A stretch of DNA of 64,000 nt from Physcomitrium patens (Eukaryota; Streptophyta; Bryopsida; Funariales; Funariaceae): NCBI RefSeq assembly GCF_000002425.4, contig NC_037253.1:9463310-9527309 (forward strand), in the 5' to 3' direction. Under the pieces are notes generated by a model, which saw only the letters and a program-made list of their open reading frames with translations, searched no databases and was not told the origin of the DNA. The translations under genes were made by a program, and so were the position numbers. This document shows positions 46,104-59,992 of the stretch, piece by piece. Position 1 is the stretch's first letter; every line of letters starts with the position of its first letter.

Positions 46104-47518
46104 TTCAAGGAATAGCTTTACCTCACAGATTTAAAACAATTCTGACAATAGAAATCTTTTCTCTCTTGAAGGTAGTTTTTTTAGAATGATTCCTAGTTGC
46201 TGGTTTGGATATCAGTTCTACGAAGGAGTGTATCATATCTTGTTAGCTCTAATTACAATGGCCTTAGATCTTACACCATAGTATACCATCTCCTTGATTG
46301 ATCTTACTTCACATAATGTAATATCTCCTTACACATCAGGTATTTATTCCCATTGTGTCTTAACTAGCATCCAATGTTCCAGAGTGAAGTTCTTCCTTTG
46401 TTCCATGTCATTTGATCACAACATTCTCTTTATTAAATATTAGTTCCGGTATTTATTTTCATAACTTTCTTCAAAAAGTACAAAAAAAAGAATAACTAAA
46501 CTAATTTTTCAGTGATAACTAGCTGCGGTGGACCTTAATCACCGACTGTATGTCACTGATACTATAGTCTGAACATTATGGAATGGAATGGACCTTAACA
46601 GATGATACTTTCGGCCTTTTCTTGTGACTGGTTGGATAGATGCAATATTAGAATGTTAGTTTAGAAAAATCTATTTTATGATCTCAAATATTCTAAAAAT
46701 AAATTTTAATACTAGTTACATATATAAAATAAAGTAAAATATTAATCATTAATTTTTGGCTTATAATAGATTTATTTTAATAGATAATATATAATTAATA
46801 TGCATCATTATTTTTTATTTTGTCTTAATGTATATTCTCATAAATATTTAATATCAATCTTTTTGATTTGTGGTAATAAAAACATTATATAGATATCTGA
46901 TTTTGCAAAATATAGGTTTTAGAGATCACATCAAATAAAGAAGAGAGCCAAATAAGGATCTAGAATATATATATATGATTGATAAACTAATTAAGTAAAC
47001 ATTTAAAAGAATGAGCTACATTCATGGATGAATATTATTATTTCAAAGAAAGGTTCAACTTATTCATATATGCAACTTGAAGACTTGCTTCTTATAACAT
47101 TTATAGAAATTGAACATACAACTTAGCAATGGTGAATTTGTAGCAATCAATTGAATATGGTCAGTCCTCCTATCAATTGAGCTTAACAAAATATTGTAGA
47201 GTGGTATATATTAATTAAAAATAATAGTAGGAAGTATTCCTTATAGGTGTAGATATTTATAATACTATTGTAAAGACGTAGATATTGTTGTGATGTAGTT
47301 TGGCAAAGATTCAATAAGTATGGCTGCAAATAAATCAAAGTAAAGCAAAGGTGTTTTATAAACATTATTAGTTTTCTAGAATGAAGATGTATAATTAAAT
47401 TTTTGGCAAATATGTGATTGTGGCAGTGTTGGTGCAAAGATAGTATTGTGGTCATTTTATATTCAAGTTGAAGGCAATTCAACATTGTTTTGTTTCAAAT
47501 TAAGTATATACAATCTCC
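46104..47518. other. Flanking host DNA, then AT-rich DNA without genes
   Basis: The first ~550 bp have the composition of the DNA left of element A and are probably the other half of its insertion site. The rest becomes AT-rich. No coding features were recognised. Confidence 0.45.
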
Positions 47519-50500
47519 GTTGTTGTATTACATGAATTCTCACTTGAGAATATACTAGACACTTAGTTGTAGAAGGTGAATTAGAAATTGCAACAATAAG
47601 GTCTTAACAATTCTAATAGAATCTTAAATAAACTCTAATTTAACCTTAAAAATTATAATCAAATCTAAAATAAGTCTTAAAGAAATATAAAGAAATTATA
47701 AATTAAATTCAAAGAAAAATAACAAAAAAATTCTAAAAAAATATTAAAAATAGAAATCTTAAATAAATTCTAATCAAATTCTAAATAAATCCTAAAAAAA
47801 CTTTTAATAGTTTCTAAATTAATTTTAACCAAATCCCAAATAAATCTTGATGAAAACTTAAAAAAATCCTAAAAAAATTCTAAGTAAATCCTAATCAAAT
47901 TTCTATAGTTTTTTTGAAATTCTACTAGTAATTAATTGAACTATTGATTTTAAATATAGTTATATTTTTTTTTCATTTCAATCTTTAAGCAAACAATAAG
48001 TATAAAATTTTTGAAGAAAATCAAACTTAATAATTAGAAGAAAGAGTTCTTGGATGTTAATTGTCTTTCTTCTTCAACCTAAATATTGATCTTTATGCAA
48101 TACTTACTCCTTGTTGAATTATTCAGTTGTTCTCCAAATTGATAGAAGTATAGTTACTCAAGTTCAAAATGCTCTTATAATTTATATCTTCAATTTAATG
48201 TAAAAATTTCTTAGGATTTCAAAAACCCTCATAGATCCTAAAATTCAAGTATCTGAGACCATAATCCAATAAAACTCCTATATTATTTTATAAAAATATT
48301 AAATTAATTTTAAATTTAAATTAATATAAATGTAATAAAAAATTTATAAAATTTTATGCATAAATTTACTATAATATCCACAAATTCCTCAAATATATAA
48401 GCTTCTACTTATTTTGTAAAATTTGAAATTTGTGAATACATCTCTAACTTTGAAAAGCTCTTTAAAACTCAATATGCATCTAAATTACTTCAAAATAATT
48501 CTAAAATAATCTTCTTAAATTTTTCTATCAAATATTATTTTTCAATAAATTAAAAAAATTCTTAAATTACCATAAGAGCATGATTTTGTACATTGGAATT
48601 TGATTTTGGACTTGGTATCAAAGATATGAATCTTAAAGAAAGAAATCTTCAATATACTCTTATGTCACTCAAAGATGATATTGTATTAAATTATAATGGC
48701 TATTTCTAAAGACAAAAAGACTAAATAGTCTTAAAACAAGACTAAGAACTACAAAAGCATTGACAAGAGTAAAGAAGGCTTTCACTCTTACTTCTATATA
48801 TACTCTTAACTAGGTGCTACATAGCAATATCCTATAGGACGTCCAAAACATGTTGACTTTGCAAGATATGTATCTTAATTTGCAAGAAAAATTTTCTATA
48901 TATGTACTATATAATTAGCTTATTTTGTAAGCTACTAATATGTCGTTAATTTGTTAAGTAATTTTCTAGCCTAACAATCAAGTAAAAATACTTGTAAAGT
49001 CAAAGCAGTATCTATGAAGCTCCTAAAAAACTTCTCTAGAAAATATTAAAAAATAAATTTATATTTTTTTCTTTTATTTAATCATATAGATAAATATTAA
49101 AATAAATATGTATATCTATTATTGTATTGCATGGTTTTCTATCTATAAATATACTAGGTACCTAGCTGTAGACAGTTTAGTTTTAACTTAGTAGCCAAGC
49201 TCTAATAAGTTATTTGAACTTAAAAGCAAAAGACAAATAAATACTATAAAATCGAAAAGATATTGTACTAATGAATCCTTTTATATTTAAGAAGGTTTAT
49301 ACATAAGGCTTCCTAAAATATCTAGAAATTTTCTAACATTCTTGGCTATACCAAATCATAGCTAACCATTCGCTAGTAAATTAGGTTTTCATTAACTTCA
49401 AAGGAAATCCAAAATCTCTTCTCAAAAGCTCATCTTTATACAAAAATTCAACCATAGCTCCATATATCTATTTTCAATATATATATAAAGTCTTAGCTTC
49501 CAAAATAATCTTTTACTTTGTATAAAATACTCAAGTTATAATAAAATCCCTTCAAAATATAATATTCTAGCAAAAGATTTCTTCTTCTTGAACTTTAAAA
49601 ATTCAAATCTCTTGATCCAACTATTCAGATTTTGCCAAATTTACGGATATTATAGAATTCACCCTTAAGCTTTATCTTACAAAAATTCAACTATAAATTC
49701 GAAACCGATCATTTGGCATCTTAAAAATCCTAGTATGTACTCTAAAACCCTAATTCACAAGCACCTAAGTACTATTTTCTTCATATCTCACAAATCCAAA
49801 ATCCAAATGCCACAAAAATTATATAAAAAGTTTTATTATATGAAAATACACATTTTCAAAAAAATTTAGCCAAAATCTTGTCAAATTGTATAAGATTAAA
49901 TTCAAAATATAACCACTAGCAATTTGGGTCTGTTACTACCCTTAGATTTATAAGTGCTGACTTCAACCTCTAATATCTCCTTCATCCCAACTTGAAATCC
50001 ATCAAATAGTATACCAAAAGTATAGCCAAGAGAGTACTCTCTCCAATTCTAGTTGTCGATCTTATATTTCTTTCTATATGCATGCGTTATATCTAAAAGA
50101 GTGATAGTAGGTACAAAATCAATACCCTAACTTTGAGCGCCTATATTTCTTTATAAGTTAAAATGACTCAAAATTTGCACTAAAACCATAGCCAAAAATC
50201 TAAACTTACTGACCTTAGCCTTGAAACCTCAGATTGCCTCCAAAAAATTAATCCTAATCTCTAATATGGCCTCAGGCAGCCTCTTCAAAGCCCATTGGTC
50301 ATGATTTTTGACCAATAGGAATGGAAATTTTCATCATCCATCTCCATTCATCTATATGGATGCCCTAAACTTTCTTTTTGCTATCAAAATTCCTCTCCAA
50401 CTCTTTTCTTTATAAGATTTACTCAATATATGCCCTAAACACCAAATTAAAGAATCAAATTAAGACTTCAAGGATCACCACTGTCTAACAAAGGTAACTA

Positions 50501-50750
50501 TAAATATTTAAAACTTACTACTAATAAGATCAACTTCAAAGTCACTATCAAAAGAAAATAAAGTTATATAGATTTTAATAGTAATCCTTTTAAACAACCT
50601 CCTTTTAAAGTAGTAATAAAATCACACTCTATAACCAACTAAAATTTAGGAATATGGCTCTCATGATATTGCTGAGTAAATTGTACATTAAATACATAAT
50701 CACATTATTTTCATATGGTTGCCAAACCACAATATAATATTGTGATATTA
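47519..50750. mobile_element. Degenerate Gypsy-family LTR relics
   Basis: LTR-like ends at 47519 (TGTTGTATTACATG) and about 49118 (TATTGTATTGCATGG) are each followed by the family block ATATACTAGRYACYTAGYTGTAGA. The same block occurs at 53067 and 58647 in the same orientation. Imperfect AAATCCTAA-type repeats occur at about 47590-47900. The right ends are unclear, so the number and limits of copies are uncertain. No coding domains were found. Confidence 0.45.
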
Positions 50751-51899
50751 TCTTTCTTTTTAGGCATGAATTCTACGAGGAGTGGTCATTATATGTTGAA
50801 AAAATCCAAGATGTAGCAAATTATATTTGTCGCTTACTCTGGTCTTTGCTTTCTCTGAAGATGGTTGATAGGTCCTTTAAGTTATTAATAGTATTTCATA
50901 TCAGGGTGGATAGACCACCTTCTTATTTGATTATTATTGAAGCCTTTATAATCCCTTTCAAATAAAATATTTGAAAGACCATCAAGAGTCATTTCTACTT
51001 CTAATAATAATACTAAACATCAAAAGTTTCTTCTAAGGTTGTAATATCAAATATGTTATATCTCACCATCTATTCAAAAAAAGATATTTTATTCTTAAAG
51101 ATCTTCATCTTGATTATGTTATTTTGAAGGTTTTATCAATCGCAATATCTTATCTAGTAAATCAACAAGTGATAGCTCTTGAATTGGATCTATTGATTGT
51201 TGGTTCTTATAGAATAGATAGAAATTGGTTTTTATAGGACATTGATTAGATATTAGTAAAATTGATTAATCATCTATAAGGTAGTGAATTCAAGAGGTAG
51301 GATGGAAAATATAGTTGAAAAAAGTGATTAAGTAAGAAATATTGGTTGGAATCTTTGTTTTGGGATAAATATAAATTGATTAAAGAAAAAATAGACAGGA
51401 CCAAATTATAATAGTCATGAGCCGAGGTAAGCTTGGTCCTGCCTCTTATTTTTATTTTTTTCATAAAAAAAGGGTAATGGATAGATTTTGAATAATTTGA
51501 AGTAAAATTTTGTAATAAAAGAAAGATTTGATTTATATGATGCCAAATGAAAAATTGAATTTATGTATGCTGAATTATAAGTAGAAAATTGGAGAGTCAA
51601 GAATTGAAGATATTTGTGAAATATGGATATGAATAGAAGAAATATAATATATTGATTATAAAAAATTGAGAGTGTTCCATAAGAAGAAGTCTGTGGAGTC
51701 TGAAATTGAGTGAAGCAGATTATTAAAAAATTCAAATGATTAGATTATAGAATGTTTTATATAGTCTTTTAAGATAGTACAGTATTACATATTATTGTTA
51801 TAAGTTTGGAGAGGAGAAGAGACAATGAATGCATAAGATAGATTATCAATTGTAATATTTTATTTGTTAAAAGAAAAATTCATAGAATGCAGAAGGTAT
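50751..51899. other. Decayed AT-rich repeat DNA
   Basis: No recognised domain. The minus-strand ORF at 51415-51735 is hydrophobic and low-complexity. It is probably further internal sequence of the Gypsy relic. Confidence 0.35.
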
Positions 51900-53066
51900 T
51901 GTAGTATTTTTGACTATTTTTAGTACATCAAAAGATAATTAATTTTGTGATCCTAATATGTAAACTCATGCACATAATCTTTATTCATATTCAAACTTCT
52001 TTTTATAGGTTTAATTTGAGAAGGTATTAAAAGAATAAATAAAATGACAATAATAGTCTTAATCTTTGTCTTATTGATATTTTTGATGATTGGCCCTTCT
52101 CTTCAAGTTTTGCAAATTTTATTTGTAAATTTTTCATACCACATATGATTTCATTGATGCCCATTTCTTCTTTCTTTGATATAATCATTGAAGGTTAAAT
52201 CAAAGATTTTGGATGGATAGTAGATATTTTTATCTTAGATGCTTATAATGGTCTTTGAATATCTACCTTATCTTTTCTCTTTTTCCTTTTTGTCAACAAT
52301 CTTATTGCTTCTTCCACTTCTTTCTAATTTTTTGTCAATCCTTTATCTTCTTCTTTATCTTTAGGCAAGATTTTTAACTTTTCTTATGACTATCTATAAG
52401 CCACTTGAAGAAAGAACTCCACTTTACTTAGATCGAGTAATAGTCTTTCTTTCTTTGATAAAAAAGAATATTACTTTTTAAACTCATTTAATAATTTTAT
52501 TGCTAAAAGATCCTTCTCTACCTTTTCAATCCATTCAAAAAATGATTTCTTTGTAACTCAATCATTATCTTCTAAGAAAAATTCATCCTTCAATGCTTCA
52601 GATAATTTTTTCCATAAACCTCTAAAATACCCTATAATAGACCTTACATGATTTCTTATCTCTGGTGTAGTAGCCGGTTTAAATAATTGAACCATCTCTT
52701 TTTTTAGAACATGATTCAACTCCATTTCTTTTACATAGCACCTTAAGTACTTTGTAATGTCCTTTCTTTCAAATTAATCAATCTTATCCATAACCGCTTG
52801 TAATGCTTTGTTTGTCATATCCTCTTTGCACTCTTTAACTTATTGCTATTGCATGAATAAGACAAAAGCCTCAAATATGATTGCGGATTTGGGATCAAAA
52901 TATATACCTTATCCTCCACAAGTACCTCTACTTGTAACTCTAGTCAAAACACCATCCATAGCCCTCCCTTCAATTCTCTTGCCTTCTTTCTCAATAATTC
53001 AAATAACCGATGAAATTTTTTTAAATACCTTCTACCTCAAGCTTTTTACATCGGATTCACTAAATA
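51900..53066 (-). pseudogene. Gypsy gag relic on the minus strand (element G)
   Basis: The minus strand has long Lys/Glu-rich segments that read like a Gypsy gag, including KLEEKGQSSK near 52100, with many stops. It directly follows, in minus orientation, the LTR at 53067-54788, as a gag should follow a 5' LTR. The sequence is too decayed to be sure. Confidence 0.4.
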
Positions 53067-54788
53067 TATCATATTATATAAAGTGTTGCTTTAGAGTGCA
53101 TCGAGCATCTGGTTGTAGAAGGTAGAATAAAAATTACAATAAAAAAATTCTAATTCTAATAGAATACTAAATAAATTCTAATTAAACCTTAACAATGCTA
53201 AACAAGCTTTAATCAAATTCAAAAGAAATCTTAAAGATATTACAAAAGAAAAAATAAGAAATCTTATAAGAATTAAAAGATAATCTATAATAAATCTTAA
53301 AAGAATCCTTAAGAAGTCCTAAAAAATATTAAAATAATTACAATATATCTTAAATAAATCTCAAAAAAAATTTAATTTAATTCTAGTTGAAATCCTAATA
53401 GACTTCAATCAAATCTTGAACAAATTTCAAATCCTAATCTAAATCTTAGAAAAATCCAAAACTCTAATTCAAATCCTAGATGAACTTTAAATCCATAACC
53501 AAATCCTAACCAAATCCTATACAAACTCCAAATCTTAATCAAATCCTAGCCAAATCCTAAATCCTAATTCAAATCTTAATCAAATCTTAAACTTTAGACC
53601 AAATCCTAACCAAATCCTAGTCAGATCCTAAACCAAATCCTAATCAAATCTTTATCAAATGCTAAATCCTAAACTAAATCCTAAATAAATCCTAAATCCC
53701 AATCAAATCCTAAATTCCAAATCAAATCCTAAATTCCAAATCAAATCCTAAAATAGTTTAGAACCACAATATCTTTTGATTAAACTATTGATATTATTTA
53801 AAATTTTATATACCTCTCAATTTTTTAATTATAAATAAGTACAAATTTTTTTGAAGATAAATGTACTTACTAAATTGAAGAAAAATCCTAAAATCTGCTT
53901 AAATGTTGGTCAATCTCTTTTTCTAACCTTGATGTCAATTTTCTAGTATTAACATCTATCTTTTGCATCATTCAATTGATTTCAAAATTCTCATATATGT
54001 AGAAAAATAAGTCTACTATCCATGCACATAACTTATAATTCAATCCAACTAATAAATTGTAAGAAATCTTAGAAATCTCCACTGGACTTAAAATTCTATA
54101 TTCTAAGTCTTTGATCCACTTAAACCTCAATAAACCTTAATTTGATCTTTACATCAAGCTAAAATTTACAATACATACTAAGCACAACTATAACTATTAA
54201 TCTACAAAATTTTACTTATAGATCTGCTACAAAACTCTTTTAATTATTCAAAATATCAATCCTATTTTATTTTACAATAACTTGAGTCATCCAAAACAAT
54301 CTTGACTTTCTAAAGCTCTTAAAAATTCATTAAAAATCCAAATCATACAAAATTAATGCTCATAAAAATCTTATCAAGTCTGCTATCACATTCCTTTCTT
54401 CAATCTTCAATAGAACTCCAAAGTCGCTGTAGGCTTGCGGTTTTATGCCTCGGGATCTGATTTCAATCCAAGTTAATAATTAGTTCTCTCCGAGTATCAA
54501 TTCTTGGCTTGTTGAGGTAAATTTTGCTTAAATCTAGTTTGAATTTCTTCCTAGACATGCCTATATTATTTAATATTCTAATTTTCTTTATTTTGTCTTA
54601 TTTATGGCCCTATAAAGTAAATAGAAGTCCATTTTGTAAAAAGAAATATTAGTACTTTTTAGTTTCACTATCCTTTTGACTATTATCTATATTTCTAAGA
54701 TAATTTTTTATAATATTTTGAACTAAGATCTTTTATAATATAATAATTTCCATACTCTTTCACCTATTAGTCATATTACATCATGACA
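53067..54788 (-). repeat. Gypsy-family LTR (~1.7 kb) with internal minisatellite
   Basis: Bounded by TATCATATTA at the left and ATCATGACA at the right; on the minus strand the unit starts TGTCATGATGTAATATGAC, matching the family start. The block following the left end (AGCATCTGGTTGTAGAAGG) is shared with 47519 and 58647. It is probably the 5' LTR of a minus-strand element with gag at 51900-53066. Confidence 0.6.
53388..53757. repeat. Imperfect ~11-bp minisatellite (CAAATCCTAAC-like)
   Basis: More than 25 tandem, variable copies of a unit close to CAAATCCTAAC, with spacing of about 10-17 bp, inside the LTR. A weaker version is seen at 47590-47900. Confidence 0.75.
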
Positions 54789-57700
54789 TTGTTTAACTAA
54801 TAAGTTTATTAAAAAATATTTAACTAATGATTGGAAGAGAGTAGAGGACATAAAATTATTGGTTATTAAGCAACAATGGATGAAAGGAAGAAGAAGAAAT
54901 TTGAGGTGTAAAATTCTATTACATGTGATGCCAATCACTCTATTAAATCTGATGACATTTATTCCAATCTAAAAGATATGTAAGACTCTACTCAAAGACA
55001 TTCTTAAAGAATTGGTAAAGACATTAAAGGATTGAGAGTAGATATGAGTGAGTTAAAGACAAGCCAAAGAGCCACCTTTTGTGTATATTAGAGGAATCAA
55101 AGGATTTTGTTAAAAAATACATGTATTGTGATAGTTTCAAGTATTAGAACAAAGATTGCTTTGATTATGATAGAGACTTAAAAAAAAAGTTATTTTCTTC
55201 AAAGAGAATAAATGAAGCTTATCAAAGTAAAGAAATCTTTAAAATTCAATTTTGGAAGAAGAAGTATAAAGAAACTTGTAAAGGATTATGTAAGAAGAAC
55301 AAGTGGCTATCATGTAAGAAAAGTCGAGTCTTATTTCATTGAAGTGGAGACTAAGAACATTATGGTTATTTCAAGGCGATCAAAGGAGGTTGTAATTAAA
55401 AAACTTAAAGCCATTAAGAAAAAAATAAATAAAAATGATTTAATTGATACTATTAATATCAAAACCTTTTAAATTAGCAATAAGAATTTGAAGGATCAAA
55501 ATGCTATTATAGAAGAGAAGATGACTAAGTCCTCTCAAGAAGATGTTATAGAGCTTTCTAATAAGACAAGGCCATCGAAGATTAAGAAGTCTATTTAAGA
55601 GAGAGAAGGGCTTTCCTATCCACAAGCTCAAGAGGTGCCTTCATTTCAACTGAGAAGTAGACTTGGAGCTCAAGAAAATAGAATAAAAGACAAAGAGAAT
55701 AAGGATTAAAACAAGCTTAAAGATAAGGATCTTTTCTATAAGCTTTAATTGGATATTAAAATTCTATTAATATCAAGGATATTTTTGAAGAAAAAAATTT
55801 TGATGCTAAAATTGTATTCACTTTGAAGGAGACATTTGGTATAGTAAAGAAAGACTTCTTTGAGCTTATCATCAATGTTTTGAAGAAAAAGAGGAAAATA
55901 ATAGTAGAGGCGACTATGGTAAAGGCATTGGATTTCTATTTGATTGAGGAAGAAGATGAAGAGATAAGATAGGTCTTATTTCAACTTTATATACATAGGT
56001 TTGAAGAGACGCTATTTGAAAGAAAGAAAGATGTGACTATTGAAGGCTATGGTAGAGATAAGTATCAAGGAAGAATAAGAAGCAGAAAAGAGGTAGAATA
56101 TGAAGAAAACATAATTGAAGTAAATTTATCTAATTATACTTTTTACAGGAGGTTTGAAGGTGAAAAGATGAATTGTCAATTTGTACATCTTTTTTAAATT
56201 AGTGCTACCATACAAGCTTAAATGAGGCTTGAAGATTTCAAAGAATATATCTTAGTACTTATTGATCATAGATTAAAGATTGATATTATATCAATGAGGG
56301 TTTATGAGATAGGCAAGTGACTTATTGATGTTAATCATAGATAGGTATTGAAGGCTATTAATATAGGATATATTTAAGGTGATATATATAAGATGCATTT
56401 AGAAATTAGAACAAAGATTGAGAATGTGAAGGTGGAAGAAAACTTCTTTGTATAAAACTTTGCTACTTACTTAATAATTTTTGATCAACCTTACATCATG
56501 GTTATAAGGATAGAGACTAATATTTTAGATGATGGATCTTATTATACAAAGATTAAGAATTATAATAGAAAAAGATCAATGTAATTTTTCATGGTGAAAT
56601 TGAATCATGAATAAAATAAAGACCAATTGAGAGATGCTCTTTTGAGGATTAATAAAGAATTTTTGGATTTCTAAAGAGTATTATTATAGTATGGAGATAT
56701 AAGGATTTAAGTGAGTTTTTTTATTTATATATCTTTTAATATAAATAGCTTTGAATGTGGATTTATGGATTTGACAACTTTTGAGATTTTAAGATTTAAA
56801 AAGGTTGGAAATTTGAATCATATATATAAGAATTGGATGAAGAAATATATAAAAAAAATTAAAAAATTTGGATGTGATTTCATGTGATGAATACATTTTA
56901 GGTGTTATTTAAGAAAAAAGATTTAAAAATAGTTATATGAAGATTTTAAAAAAAATGAATTTGCATATGGATGGAAGTAGAGCTAATGTTATTTTAGAGC
57001 TTTATTTAAGACAATTATATGAGGAGATTTTGAAATTCTCAAGGAGGCTTTAAATAGTTGATAGTCATATATTATTACAAGAGACTATATTACATACTAA
57101 GTACAAAATCGTGGCTAAGAAGCCATTAGTAATCCAATTGCATCAAGATATCAAAGAGCTATCAAATATCCTATAATAGAGCCAAGATTGAGGGAGTCAA
57201 GAAAGATTAATTACAAGTTTATGAAAGAATCTTTAGATAAGTTGAAGATTAGAAAGAGTGATTTTTTTTTACTAAGATAGAAAAATAAAATTTTCTAAAG
57301 ATGCTCTCTAAATATGTTAAGGCTTTTATCTCTCTATCCAAAAGAATTTATTATATAGATTCTAATATAATAATACTTATGGTTATTTTTATTATTTCAT
57401 ATGTGGCTTGAGACTTAAAATCTATTCCAATGCCTAAGGCTTAGTTTTCTAAGTTGGTGGAGTTATTGAAGGAAAAGGTCAAGATATGCATCTTTGAATC
57501 ATCTATTGCACTTTAGTCCAATTGATGGTTTATTGTCCTAAAGAAGTTTGATTTTCTTTGGTTCATTCAAGTCATACAACCAATTAATAAGGTAATTATT
57601 AAGAATATGGAATTTGGACCATTGATAAATAAAATTGCAAAATATTTTGTAAAACAAACCATTTATTTTAGTAGAAATTTATACTTGGATTATAATTAAT

Positions 57701-58646
57701 TTTAATTTATAGAAGAGAATAGAAACCTAACTACTATAAAGATTCTTTTGGATCTAATTTGCATTTATATTTTGCTACAAGGTTCAACTAATTTAGTGGT
57801 TTATATACAAAATGTAATGAAATAAATTTTAAGAAATTTTGTGCTATAAAAGACTATATTTTTTTTGGATGATGTTCCAATGAAGGATTACAAAGAAAAG
57901 GCTAAAAATTTGACTTTGGAAGAAGATGGATATTGAACATTTGTAAGAAAATATATTAAAGATGTAGAGTATATTTTGAAGATACTTTATTTCTTAAAAA
58001 ATCTATATTTGAATTTTAAAAAATTGTGGTGGTTGAAATTTATGTAGAAGGTATGAAAAAAATCAAACCTAGATAAGATAGATACTATAGCAATAATAAA
58101 GACATATAAGAATATTAAAAAAGTAAAAATATTTTTAAATAATTGTATATTTATTCATATATTGATTCTTCATGATACTCATATTGCAAAGCCTTTGTAT
58201 TAATTGAAAAAATAGGAAGATGTTTATATGAGATGAAGGGCAAGAATTGGCTATAGAAGAATTAAAGGTGGTTTAGAAATCACCTCTTATATTAAGACAA
58301 ATATACTATAATTATAGAAGTTTGGTAATAGTGATAGTGACACAAGTTCCATAGCTATTAAGTAGACTATTAGTGAAGATGATAAGGAAGATAATTGATT
58401 TATAATTAGATTTTGAACAAAGATTTTTATTAAGAAACAAAGAGCTTATTTATAAGTAAAAAGAGAGCCTTGAGGTAAACTTATTGCAATTAAGGCTGAA
58501 AAAAATTACTTAATAGGTACTCTTGTGATATTGGAGATTGATTGCTTGCTTCTGATTGAAATGGATTTCAATTATATTATACCAGATATTATTATACTTA
58601 AATAGATTACTTTCATTAAGTCTCTAAATCCTATTTTGGTATACAT
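54789..58646 (+). pseudogene. Gypsy gag-pol relic on the plus strand (element F)
   Basis: A gag-like segment begins near 54878. The longest open part is 55212-55472, basic and Lys-rich. A protease-like segment follows near 56200-56560. Reverse transcriptase runs from about 57280, with catalytic FLDD at 57862-57873 followed by VPMKDY. RNase H motifs (KREP, IEID, FIKSLNPIL) run to 58640. The RT-RNase H order without an intervening integrase is typical of Gypsy. Stops are numerous. The relic ends abruptly at the LTR starting at 58647, so integrase is absent here. Confidence 0.7.
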
Positions 58647-59992
58647 TGTTATATTATGTATTGTCTCATTTAGAAATATACTCAACATCTAGCTATAGAA
58701 GATAAGATTGTGTTTTACAAGTATTCAAGAATCTTAATATATTTCATCTTTATAAGAAAAATATAATTTGAATTTTAATTCAAGAAACATTAAATTCAAT
58801 ACAAAGTACTCAAAAATACTCTTTTTAATAATCTCAACTATATATAAACTCTAATTGCCTTATTAATTTCATAATTAAGTAATTTTGAATTTACTTTATA
58901 AGTCTTAACTCTAATGAATAAGCTTTAGTAAGCTGTAGCTTCTAATCTAATCATCCATTTAGAGTAAAATTTTGCATACAAATACCACTATCAATATTTT
59001 ATGATCTTAAAAATAATTCATCCCAATTCCACTAATAAATTGTGAAAAAATGTCCAAAAACCATACTAATATCAGTTGGTTGCCAACTTGAAAGTTGATG
59101 CAAATGTTCTAATAGTGATTTCTCCTTCTCCAATTATTAATTTCAACTCAAAATTGGTGTATAGCTTGATCTTTAAGTCTTTGAAGTCCTTGCCAAATTT
59201 CACTTAAATTTGGCTATTAGATCTTTATATATCATAGAAATCCTATATAATTCCAAACTCCCAACTTTCGATACCTTTTTGTATCAAAATCCAGATATCT
59301 CCCAGCTACATTGTTAGATTATTTTTAAATTTTTTTATACATTTAGTACACCCAATTAACCAAATACTATAAAATTTTAAATTGTAGATATGATACCAAT
59401 TTCATGAATTAGCTAAGAGTGCTAGCCCTAATTGTATTGCATAAATTCCAAGTCTCTAATATAAACCTTGACTTTGAATAACAATTACAAAGTCCAAGAA
59501 AATCTTACAAAAATAAGCCTAATATCTTTGAAATAAGCTCTAAGTTAGCTTTCCAATTACAATTGTTGATCTTTGAATGCCTCCCTATTTTATCTTAGGT
59601 GGTCGTTTTAGTGGCTAGAGATTTGATTTCAATCTTATTTCACAAATGATCAATCCTTGATTAACAATCTAATCTATTATAGGGATTTTTTAGTCCAATC
59701 CTACCTTCAACTTAATCTTAGTATCAACCATATTAATTATTTATTTTTTTTAATTTGATTTTATCAATTTATGGTCTTTTTAAGGTATTAAAAGAGTCTC
59801 TATAGCATAGAAGATAAAATTACTAATCAATTTTTAACCTACTAATTATTAAGAAAAATAAATAAATTAAGAGGCTTTTATAAAAGCCATGTTTAAATAT
59901 CTTAAATTATTATTGAATCAATATAATTAAATATTAATTAGAAATTTATTTTTGATTATATTTTTATCATATAGTCATATTACAATATGACA
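58647..59992 (-). repeat. 3' LTR of Gypsy element E (~1346 bp)
   Basis: The minus strand starts TGTCATATTGTAATATGAC and ends AATATAACA. It is preceded by a polypurine tract. It is related to the inverted unit at 44211-45534 and to the LTR at 53067-54788. Confidence 0.75.

Noticed and set aside
53388..53757. Tandem array considered as CRISPR or telomere DNA
   Set aside because: Units vary continuously with no constant repeat plus unique spacers, the period is about 11 bp rather than 7, and it lies inside an LTR of a plant genome.
58647..59992. This LTR as the 3' LTR of plus-strand element F
   Set aside because: No polypurine tract precedes 58647 on the plus strand, whereas a clear one precedes it on the minus strand, and F would lack integrase.
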